Shown here: piece after piece, positions 1 through 5,738 of the stretch
How the letters are laid out: the number at the start of each line of letters is the position of its first letter
Position numbering within the stretch: position 1 is the stretch's first letter
Assembly (NCBI GenBank): GCA_002339805.1
Contig: DDKW01000004.1
Location: 1-7,627, forward strand
Direction of reading: 5' to 3'
DNA from: Dehalococcoidia bacterium UBA2588
GTDB taxonomy: Bacteria; Chloroflexota; Dehalococcoidia; Lucifugimonadales; UBA3495
DNA length: 7,627 nt
Made by a program: the position numbers and the translations under genes
The notes under the pieces: model-generated
Databases searched by the model: none
Seen by the model: the letters and a program-made list of their open reading frames with translations, nothing else
What the model was told of the DNA's origin: nothing

Positions 1-1607
1 TCACGTAGCATTTGTTTAACCGAATCTAAAAACCCTACAAATAATGGATGCGGAGAATTGGGTCTGGACCTAAATTCAGGGTGAAATTGCACCCCAATCA
101 TAAAATCATGCAAAGACGATTCTGCTATTTCTACTAAAGTTCCATCAGGGGAAAGGCCTGAAAAACATATGCCTGACTCTTCCATTGCCTCTCGATAAGA
201 ATTATTTAGTTCAAATCTATGCCTATGTCGTTCTTCTACCGAGTCTTCTGCGTACAAATGGTAAGATTTCGATGTTTTGTCTAAATTACACGGATATACA
301 CCTAATCTCATTGTGCCTCCTTTGTTTGTGACATCAATTTGATCTGGCATAACATGAATTACTGGATTAGGTGTTTCCGGTACAAATTCTTCTGAATCAG
401 CTTGGAATAAATTCAAGACATTTCTGCACCATTCTATAATCATTACTTGCATCCCTAAACAAAGGCCTAAATAAGGAATGTTATTCAATCTCGCATACTC
501 AGCAGCAAGTATCATACCTTCCACTCCTCTCTTCCCAAACCCTCCCGGAACTACAATTCCATCTACATCTGATAAATGCTGTTCAGTCCCATCTCTTTCT
601 AAATCTTCCGAATGCACCCATTTTACTTGAACTTTGCGACCGACTTGCAAACCTGCGTGAGTCATCGCTTCCCTAACCGACATATATGCGTCAGGATATT
701 CAACATATTTCCCTACTAAAGCTATACGGACAATTTCTTCCAAATTATCCATTTCCGATATTGCAGAAGACCATGAACTTGTATTGGAAATTGATCCAGG
801 AGGTAATCCAAGACTTTTCGTAATACTATTGCCTAATCCATACCCTTCTAAAATCATTGGTACACGATATACATTATCAACATCGGTTAACGGAATAACT
901 TCTTCCTTCTTAACATCGCAGAATAGAGATAATTTATCCACTACAAAATCTGGGACTTCTCCTTGGCTTCTACAAATCAATGCATCTGGCTGAATACCAA
1001 TACTCCGTAATTCACTCACACTATGCTGAGTAGGTTTAGTCTTGAGCTCATTCGCCACATTTAGGTTCGGCAGCAATGTGAGGTGTATGAAATAAACATT
1101 CTCTCTTCCTACGTCATTTCTAAGTTGTCTTATAGCTTCTAAAAATGGAAGTCCTTCAATGTCTCCTACGGTGCCACCCACTTCTACTACCATCACATCA
1201 ACATCTAAAGATTCTGCCAAATCCGTGATGTGGTGTTTTATTTCATTGGTAACATGCGGGATGGTCTGAATAGTTCCTCCTAGGAAATCACCTTTACGTT
1301 CTTTAGTTATAAGACTTAAATAAACTTGACCTGCAGTCACATTTGAGTTTTTGTTTAATTGAATGTCAATAAACCGTTCATAATGTCCCAAATCGAGATC
1401 TGTTTCACCACCATCTTCCGTTACAAATACTTCCCCATGTTGATATGGTGACATCGTACCGGGATCTACATTTAAATACGGATCCAATTTAATCACGGAG
1501 ATGTTAAAACCTCGGTTTTTCAGTATTCTTCCAATTGAAGCGACAGTAATTCCTTTCCCTATGGAACTCACCACTCCGCCAGTCACGAATATATATTTAG
1601 CCGACAT
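1..1607 (-). CDS. pyrG: CTP synthase (glutamine hydrolysing), 3' end cut by window edge
   Basis: Converts UTP to CTP using ATP and ammonia from glutamine; a cytosolic enzyme and the last step of de novo pyrimidine nucleotide synthesis. I translated 535 codons from the ATG at 1607 with no stop before position 1. The family is usually about 530-550 residues, so only the last few are missing. The synthetase domain opens with [15 protein letters not shown] (residues 5-19, nucleotide-binding loop), then [20 protein letters not shown] and the UTP/CTP-site motif KTKPTQ at 189-194. The glutaminase domain has the nucleophile Cys383 in GLCLGMQ and the His509/Glu511 pair in HPEF, so both halves look active. 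The ATG at 1607 is preferred because family members begin two to five residues before YIFVTGG. No clear Shine-Dalgarno sequence precedes it. One oddity: the usual PY...GE stretch before KTKPTQ reads PNLNVANE (180-187). Transcribed divergently from the hydrolase operon. Confidence 0.97.
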   Translation of the reverse strand, partial: MSAKYIFVTGGVVSSIGKGITVASIGRILKNRGFNISVIKLDPYLNVDPGTMSPYQHGEVFVTEDGGETDLDLGHYERFIDIQLNKNSNVTAGQVYLSLITKERKGDFLGGTIQTIPHVTNEIKHHITDLAESLDVDVMVVEVGGTVGDIEGLPFLEAIRQLRNDVGRENVYFIHLTLLPNLNVANELKTKPTQHSVSELRSIGIQPDALICRSQGEVPDFVVDKLSLFCDVKKEEVIPLTDVDNVYRVPMILEGYGLGNSITKSLGLPPGSISNTSSWSSAISEMDNLEEIVRIALVGKYVEYPDAYMSVREAMTHAGLQVGRKVQVKWVHSEDLERDGTEQHLSDVDGIVVPGGFGKRGVEGMILAAEYARLNNIPYLGLCLGMQVMIIEWCRNVLNLFQADSEEFVPETPNPVIHVMPDQIDVTNKGGTMRLGVYPCNLDKTSKSYHLYAEDSVEERHRHRFELNNSYREAMEESGICFSGLSPDGTLVEIAESSLHDFMIGVQFHPEFRSRPNSPHPLFVGFLDSVKQMLR

Positions 1608-1616
1608 CTTTAATTG

Positions 1617-1626
1617 TGTGTACACA
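1617..1626. repeat. 10-bp palindrome TGTGTACACA just before pyrG
   Basis: A perfect 10-base palindrome whose near edge is nine bases from the pyrG ATG, in the position a Shine-Dalgarno sequence would normally occupy; none is visible there. It may be a protein-binding site or chance in AT-rich sequence. No known operator is recognised. Confidence 0.3.
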
Positions 1627-1636
1627 TTTTGTGGAA

Positions 1637-1660
1637 AACAAACGACACTCCCAGTTTGTT
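1637..1660. repeat. 7-bp inverted repeat in the pyrG leader
   Basis: AACAAAC (1637-1643) and GTTTGTT (1654-1660) are perfect inverted copies around a 10-base centre. The element lies inside the predicted pyrG leader, ending 29 bases before its start codon. It could be an operator for a dimeric regulator or a weak AU-rich RNA hairpin. The stem is too weak, and the following U-run too poor, to call a terminator. Confidence 0.35.
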
Positions 1661-1721
1661 AAGGGATGTACTGGAATAGTTTTGTTAGGATTTTTTAAAA
1701 TCTCAACACATTCCAACTCGA

Positions 1722-1751
1722 AGTATAATTTACCGTCCTGTTTGGTGTCAA
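1722..1751 (-). promoter_or_regulatory. Predicted sigma-70-type promoter for pyrG
   Basis: On the minus strand there is a perfect -35 TTGACA (1751-1746), an 18-base spacer and a -10 TATACT (1727-1722, five of six matches to TATAAT). Transcription would start near 1715 and give a leader of about 108 bases before the pyrG ATG at 1607. This is the best promoter match in the window. The -10 overlaps a plus-strand TATAAT at 1724-1729. Seen directly: the hexamers and spacing. Inferred: that they are used. Confidence 0.7.
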
Positions 1752-1773
1752 TGAATTAACTTCTTTTTTACTA

Positions 1774-1802
1774 TTGATTACAGCATATTTTGTGAGTAGT
1801 AT
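1774..1802 (+). promoter_or_regulatory. Candidate promoter for the hydrolase/DinB operon
   Basis: TTGATT (1774-1779), a 17-base spacer and TAGTAT (1797-1802) give four of six matches at each hexamer with ideal spacing. The predicted start near 1809 gives a leader of about 30 bases that still contains the ribosome-binding site at 1825-1830. An alternative is the perfect TATAAT at 1724-1729, which lacks a recognisable -35. Confidence 0.45.
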
Positions 1803-1824
1803 TACCATCACAATACAAATGTTT

Positions 1825-1830
1825 TTAGGA
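1825..1830 (+). promoter_or_regulatory. Ribosome-binding site that decides the hydrolase start
   Basis: TTAGGA ends eight bases before the ATG at 1839, a normal spacing. The upstream in-frame ATG at 1830 begins on the last base of this motif and so has no usable site. This favours a 266-residue protein beginning MTNYSS over a 269-residue one beginning MLQMTN. Confidence 0.6.
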
Positions 1831-1838
1831 TGCTCCAA

Positions 1839-2639
1839 ATGACTAACTACTCTTCCACTTATACAGTCAATGTCAGAGACCAAAAGTTTAATATAGAACT
1901 TATGAATGGCGGGAATGGTGATCCTGTTCTTTATATTCATGGAGCTGATGGTTTTCCCAAATGGGAAAATTACTTAGATACCTTGGCAGAATCCTTTTCT
2001 GTGTATGTCCCTGCCCATCCAGGGGTATCGAATTCTACAGGTTTAGATGAATTGGACAACTTATGGGACTTAATTCTATTTTATGACGAGTTGATTGATG
2101 CGTTGAATCTTACTAGCGTTCACTTAATTGGTCATTCTTATGGAGGGATGATAGCCGCTGAAATCGCTGCCTGCATTCCTAATAAAGTTAAATCATTAAC
2201 ATTAATCTCATCGTTGGGATTATGGATCGATTCAGCTCCTATTGCAGATTTCTTCATCCTAACTGCAGAAGAGCGCAAGAATTTATTATGGCACAATAGT
2301 GAATCGGAAATAGCAATTGAAACCAGCAATGTACCTGAAGATGCTGCTGAAAGAGCATTATTAAATGTAAATCGAACTATCACTCTGGCTTCAATTGGCA
2401 AATTCTGCTGGCCAATCCCTGATAAAGGGCTTATTAAACGAATTCATCGAATAAATATGCCCACATTATTGATATGGGGAGATAACGACCAAATTGTACC
2501 TCTGGATTACGGTAAATTATTTATGAAATTGATTCCTAATTCTGAATTGAAGACAATTGCAGAATGCGGGCACATACCACAATTAGAAAAACCAACCGAA
2601 TGCATTAATAGCATCAAAGAATTTATAAAAGGAATATGA
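1839..2639 (+). CDS. Alpha/beta-fold hydrolase
   Basis: A 266-residue soluble protein of the alpha/beta-hydrolase superfamily, close to the usual 260-290 residues of single-domain members such as the MhpC/BphD group. Visible in order are the oxyanion-hole motif HGADG (residues 35-39), the nucleophile elbow GHSYGG with Ser100, the acid Asp217 in WGDNDQIVP, and His245 in CGHIPQLEKP. The triad is complete, so it should be an active serine hydrolase; the lid (about 125-200) is too variable to name a substrate. There is no signal peptide, so a cytosolic location is expected. The ATG at 1839 is chosen for its TTAGGA site; the ATG at 1830 is the alternative. It is the first gene of a tight unit with the DinB-family gene, whose start follows this stop after one base, so the two are almost certainly co-transcribed. 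It could be an esterase, a C-C bond hydrolase or a haloperoxidase-like enzyme. Confidence 0.93.
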   Translation: MTNYSSTYTVNVRDQKFNIELMNGGNGDPVLYIHGADGFPKWENYLDTLAESFSVYVPAHPGVSNSTGLDELDNLWDLILFYDELIDALNLTSVHLIGHSYGGMIAAEIAACIPNKVKSLTLISSLGLWIDSAPIADFFILTAEERKNLLWHNSESEIAIETSNVPEDAAERALLNVNRTITLASIGKFCWPIPDKGLIKRIHRINMPTLLIWGDNDQIVPLDYGKLFMKLIPNSELKTIAECGHIPQLEKPTECINSIKEFIKGI

Positions 2640-2640
2640 T

Positions 2641-3144
2641 ATGAATAGCATAGATTTCATTCGTTTAGCCTTGCTAGATGAAGAAAAATACTTCCAAGAA
2701 GCTATATATGACATAAGTGATGCCGAATTAATCTGGCAACCTTCTGATGGAGCAAACAACATTAACTGGATAATCTGGCATATGGCAAGAGTAGAGGATA
2801 TGTGGTTTAACTTTTTCTGTAATCAACGATTAGAACTCTGGGAAACAAGCAACTGGTACACACACTTTAATCTTCCAACGCGCGACAATGGATTTGGCCA
2901 TACTATTGATCAGATTGCAGCTTTCCCAAAACTTAACTTAGCTGATTTACTAAAATACCGAGAAGAAGTGCGAACATCTACCGTCATTTACCTAATGTCA
3001 CTCAACGAAGAAGGCCTCAACATTGTTCCACGTGAACAACGACCTGAGATGGCCATCTCAGACGTATTCGTACGCATTCTGAACGAGTTATTCCAACATG
3101 TTGGACATATAAATTACATCAGAGGATTATTCGCCAGTAAATAA
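2641..3144 (+). CDS. DinB/YfiT-family putative metal-dependent protein
   Basis: A 167-residue protein with the signature of the DinB four-helix-bundle superfamily. The first metal ligand is His47 in WIIWHMARVED, and the C-terminal pair is His153 and His156 in ELFQHVGHINYIRG; the usual family length is 150-180. Members bind Zn or Ni through a histidine triad. Some use low-molecular-weight thiols such as mycothiol or bacillithiol as S-transferases, but most have no assigned reaction, and I cannot name one here. Trp and acidic residues around His47 (VEDMWFNFF) are typical. No signal peptide or membrane segment is seen. Translation starts at the ATG one base after the hydrolase stop, with AAAAGGA (2627-2633) seven bases upstream inside the hydrolase 3' end, which suggests translational coupling. 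The pairing with a hydrolase hints at shared detoxification or small-molecule work, but that is inference. Confidence 0.9.
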   Translation: MNSIDFIRLALLDEEKYFQEAIYDISDAELIWQPSDGANNINWIIWHMARVEDMWFNFFCNQRLELWETSNWYTHFNLPTRDNGFGHTIDQIAAFPKLNLADLLKYREEVRTSTVIYLMSLNEEGLNIVPREQRPEMAISDVFVRILNELFQHVGHINYIRGLFASK

Positions 3145-3145
3145 A

Positions 3146-3179
3146 ACATTTATTATGCCTAGAATGATTTGATAAATGT
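3146..3179. repeat. Inverted repeat spanning the upstream ATG of the lipoprotein gene
   Basis: ACATTTAT (3146-3153) and ATAAATGT (3172-3179) are perfect 8-base inverted copies. One G-U and one A-U pair can extend the stem inward, leaving a 14-base loop. The right arm contains the ATG at 3176. As RNA it would hide that start codon; as DNA it could be an operator. It is AT-rich, so chance is possible. No U-run follows, so it is not a terminator. Confidence 0.3.
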
Positions 3180-4804
3180 ATAATTTTGATATGACACTGC
3201 CTAACATAAGAAATTCGACTATAGTAGTTCTCTTGATCCTCTCAGTTATAGCATGCCAAGAACCAACCATTACAGTATCCCCTGGTAATACAAATATCAC
3301 TTATTCAGCACCAATTCCCCAGGTAGCTAAATTTGATGGCAGTCTACATGTGACTATACCTAAAGCACTGAACCTAAATGACTTTGGGCCCCAAAACCTT
3401 TCTCAAAACAATATTGGTCCAGGAATGGTATTTAGTCGGTTACTTAAATTGAGTACAGACCCTTTAGTGTCGAAACCCCATATGGAGCTAGAGTGTGATT
3501 TATGTGCAAGTTGGGAATATACATCTGACTACAATCTTAATTTCAAGATCAAAAGTAACGTCTACTGGCATAACGGAGAACAATTAACGTCACAGCACCT
3601 CCAAAATCATTACCAAAAACAATTGCAAAATACCGATTCCTACACAGTATTGACAGGGATAGACTCCATAATCACTCAAAGTGATACAGATATTGGATTT
3701 GAACTTAAAAACCAAGACCCAGATCTGTTATTCAAACTAGCCCATTCAGAAAACAAAATTCTTAATGATAAATTATTATCAGTAGGAAATAAATCTAATG
3801 CTTCAGTTACCAAATTGATTGGTACTGGTCCTTGGATGCACATTCCTAACGATAGTGATCAAGACACCATTACATTAATACGAAACCCTGTATATTTTTC
3901 TCATGAAAAACCTCTATCTCAAAGTATTACAATAAACAATGTTGAAAATCTAACCCATACAAAGATTCTCGCATTGATTAAATCAGGTCAATCCAACGTT
4001 ATTCTAAACAACACAAACGTACCTCTACAATCCGATTCAAAAGAATTTTTAAAAACACAATCAATTCTTTCTTATGGAGGACCAAGTTTCTTTTTTAACA
4101 TGTCCAAACAATCTATGAAGTCTTTAGTAACAAGACAAAACATATTCAAATCACTTGATCCATGGAAGCACAATATCGAAAGTAATATTAGTCCTTCAAT
4201 AGTTAGCATAGGAGTACCCACAGTAAATAAAAACTATTCAGACAACCAAACAGAAATTAGGCAAAAGTATTTTGATGATTCTGTGTCTCGTGACCTCGCA
4301 CCTTATCAAGACACGGAGAAACAAATTCTAAAAATAGGAGTATCCGAAACATCTGCTGTTTATCGACCCGTATTTGATAACATTCTTCAAGACTTAGCAT
4401 CTTCTATTTATCTAGTACAAGCTCAATCTTTATCTCATGATAGTTACGTCCTCGAACTTAGCAGTAAATCATCTGATTTTGATATTTTACTTGGGTTAAT
4501 TCCTCCAGAGGAATTTATAAATACTTTTTTACTCTCCACAATTCATTCCAGTGGAGAATTTAGCTTCAGCAATCCATCAGATTCAGTCTTAAATCTAATG
4601 ATCGAAAACCAAGTTAAGGAACATCATCCTGTGGTTAGAAAATCTGAAATTGGAAACATACAAGACCATATCTTAGAAAACGCGTATATGTACAATTCTG
4701 CTTCTCTACGCCATGAATGGATCCATGACCAATCAATCAGAAATTTCTTTCCAAATGACAATCTAGGGGAATATTTGTATTGGGCTGACGTCTGGATAGA
4801 ATGA
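3176..4804 (+). CDS. Diverged peptide/nickel-type ABC transporter solute-binding lipoprotein
   Basis: Up to 542 residues. A short positive stretch, a hydrophobic core (IVVLLILSVIA) and a lipobox VIAC place the lipidated Cys at residue 27, so the mature protein should be anchored on the outer face of the cytoplasmic membrane. The body matches solute-binding family 5 (peptide, nickel and related substrates): WEYTSDYNLNFKIKSNVYWHNGEQL (in pieces around 113-137) is the family's 'W...D...FK+R..V.WHdG' signature, and GTGPW (216-220) is its conserved turn. The middle, where relatives carry the 'vRqAi' helix, is poorly conserved, so the ligand cannot be predicted. CDLC (107-110) could form a disulfide. 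No permease or ATPase gene adjoins it, so it is either an orphan receptor or served by a transporter encoded elsewhere. A TAA lies immediately before the ATG at 3176, so the start is there or at the ATG at 3191; the latter gives a more typical 22-residue signal peptide. The gene follows the DinB gene by 31 bases and may share its transcript. Confidence 0.85.
   Translation: MYNFDMTLPNIRNSTIVVLLILSVIACQEPTITVSPGNTNITYSAPIPQVAKFDGSLHVTIPKALNLNDFGPQNLSQNNIGPGMVFSRLLKLSTDPLVSKPHMELECDLCASWEYTSDYNLNFKIKSNVYWHNGEQLTSQHLQNHYQKQLQNTDSYTVLTGIDSIITQSDTDIGFELKNQDPDLLFKLAHSENKILNDKLLSVGNKSNASVTKLIGTGPWMHIPNDSDQDTITLIRNPVYFSHEKPLSQSITINNVENLTHTKILALIKSGQSNVILNNTNVPLQSDSKEFLKTQSILSYGGPSFFFNMSKQSMKSLVTRQNIFKSLDPWKHNIESNISPSIVSIGVPTVNKNYSDNQTEIRQKYFDDSVSRDLAPYQDTEKQILKIGVSETSAVYRPVFDNILQDLASSIYLVQAQSLSHDSYVLELSSKSSDFDILLGLIPPEEFINTFLLSTIHSSGEFSFSNPSDSVLNLMIENQVKEHHPVVRKSEIGNIQDHILENAYMYNSASLRHEWIHDQSIRNFFPNDNLGEYLYWADVWIE
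3179..3184 (+). promoter_or_regulatory. Perfect -10 hexamer six bases before an in-frame ATG
   Basis: TATAAT (3179-3184) is followed by six bases and then the in-frame ATG at 3191, so transcription would be predicted to begin at or next to that ATG. This is the geometry of leaderless transcripts. No good -35 is seen 16-18 bases upstream, and neither ATG (3176 or 3191) has a Shine-Dalgarno sequence. Confidence 0.35.
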
Positions 4805-4805
4805 A

Positions 4806-5258
4806 TTAAATCTGATCAATGATGTTATTCAAAGCCCGAACAGGCAACAAAACACATTTCAGTCTTACAGGGTGCTGTCTCACTACGCCAAGTTCAGATA
4901 AAATTCCTAAGTCGAAGTTATTAGCAAGATCATCTCCATTCTTCAAAAAATTCTCAAATCTTGAAATAACTGGAGGAAGATCGTCAATTTTAGACTGATT
5001 CACAAAAACACTTAACAAAGATGAGGACGCTTTAATCACAGTGCAACCATCTGCTATAGCTGAAACGTTACTTATAATTCTGTCTTCAGTTAATTTAACT
5101 TTGAAAGACACTTTATCACCGCAAAAAGGATTAATTTCTTCTGCGAAATAATCATATTCAGTAATATCTACCCCATTCCTAGGGTTCCGAAAATGATCCA
5201 TTATTACGTCTTTATATATATTGCTTAAGTATTCTTCAGATATATCACCCATAGACAT
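4806..5258 (-). CDS. Second SufU/IscU-like scaffold or sulfur-acceptor paralogue, diverged
   Basis: A 150-residue protein of the NifU N-terminal/IscU/SufU superfamily, last gene of the suf operon. The metal-ligand set of SufU is preserved: Cys46 and Asp48 in NPFCGD, Cys72 in ADGCTVIKAS and Cys135 in VRLKC, with the conserved Arg132 three residues before it. The long spacing between the second and third Cys (63 residues) is SufU-type rather than IscU-type. It differs from its neighbour at otherwise conserved positions: GSGCAIS has become ADGCTVI, and CAMLAWHAL has become CVLLPVRAL. Overall identity to the upstream copy is roughly a quarter to a third by eye. The gene begins nine bases after the sufU stop; an AGG lies three bases before the ATG at 5258 and nine before the ATG at 5252, so the protein may really begin MGDISEE. 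It may be a second sulfur acceptor, a cluster carrier or a regulator of SufS; its function is not known to me. Its stop is one base from the stop of the convergent lipoprotein gene. Confidence 0.88.
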   Translation of the reverse strand: MSMGDISEEYLSNIYKDVIMDHFRNPRNGVDITEYDYFAEEINPFCGDKVSFKVKLTEDRIISNVSAIADGCTVIKASSSLLSVFVNQSKIDDLPPVISRFENFLKNGDDLANNFDLGILSELGVVRQHPVRLKCVLLPVRALNNIIDQI

Positions 5259-5267
5259 AGACCTAAA

Positions 5268-5717
5268 TTACTCTGTAGATACTGGGTCCGAAGAATTATC
5301 AATTAAAGACTTTAAAGCATGCCAGGCTAACATCGCACATTTGATCCGCACTGGAAAATCAGTTACTCCAGACAGCATTTCTAAATCTCCTAGAACTTCT
5401 GTATCCAGTTGAGCCCCAGGCTCGGTAAGCATTTTATGTACCTCTTCAAATACTTGATTAGCGTGAGTTAGATTTTGTCCTTTGACACTTTCGGTTAACA
5501 TCGATGTAGAAGCCCTAGATATGGCGCACCCAGATCCTTGAAATCCAACATCAACGATCATGCCATCTTCAATTTGCATATACAGATGAATCCTGTCCCC
5601 ACATAGAGGGTTAAATCCTTCTTTATAATGAGTGTGAGGATCAACTACACGAAAATTACTAGGTTTAGAATTATGTTCTAGCAATATTTCCTGATATAAG
5701 TCATTTAGTCCCGACAT
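5268..5717 (-). CDS. sufU: SufU, zinc-dependent sulfur acceptor for SufS
   Basis: A 149-residue protein in the cytosol. In Bacillus, SufU binds zinc and takes the persulfide sulfur from SufS for transfer to the SufBCD scaffold. All ligands are present: Cys39 and Asp41 in NPLCGD, Cys64 in GSGCAISRAS and Cys127 in VRIKCAMLAW, with Arg124 also conserved. These correspond to Cys41, Asp43, Cys66, Cys128 and Arg125 of the Bacillus subtilis protein. The spacing between the second and third cysteines matches SufU, not IscU. An AAGGTGA ribosome-binding site (5727-5721 on the minus strand) precedes the ATG by three bases, the strongest site among the suf genes here. The gene lies 21 bases downstream of the sufS stop. 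The desulfurase upstream has the matching histidine needed to work with SufU, which supports this name over nifU or iscU. Confidence 0.95.
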   Translation of the reverse strand: MSGLNDLYQEILLEHNSKPSNFRVVDPHTHYKEGFNPLCGDRIHLYMQIEDGMIVDVGFQGSGCAISRASTSMLTESVKGQNLTHANQVFEEVHKMLTEPGAQLDTEVLGDLEMLSGVTDFPVRIKCAMLAWHALKSLIDNSSDPVSTE

Positions 5718-5738
5718 AATTCACCTTTAATATTAGAC

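Noticed and set aside
784..993. Plus-strand open frame of 69 codons inside pyrG
   Set aside because: Antisense to a well-conserved stretch of CTP synthase, no ribosome-binding site and no recognisable protein features.
1608..1721. CTP-sensitive pyrG attenuation by reiterative G-start transcription as in Bacillus
   Set aside because: That mechanism needs a GGGC-type initial sequence and a leader terminator; the predicted start region here has neither.
1695..1940. Minus-strand open frame of 81 codons across the control region and the hydrolase start
   Set aside because: Overlaps the conserved start of the hydrolase and the promoter region; composition looks like translated noncoding AT-rich DNA.
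2138..2401. Minus-strand open frame of 87 codons inside the hydrolase gene
   Set aside because: Antisense shadow of a gene with an intact catalytic triad; low-complexity Ala/Ser/Ile composition.
3146..3179. Inverted repeat after the DinB gene as an intrinsic terminator
   Set aside because: The stem is almost all A-T and is not followed by a U-run; kept only as a possible start-site structure.
4783..4840. GGGCT ... AGCCC inverted repeat around the convergent stop codons as a shared terminator
   Set aside because: Five pairs with a loop of roughly 45-50 bases and no U-run on either side; not a credible intrinsic terminator.
5221..5412. Plus-strand open frame of 63 codons across the junction of the two sufU genes
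   Set aside because: Antisense to the conserved C-terminus of SufU; no independent coding signs.
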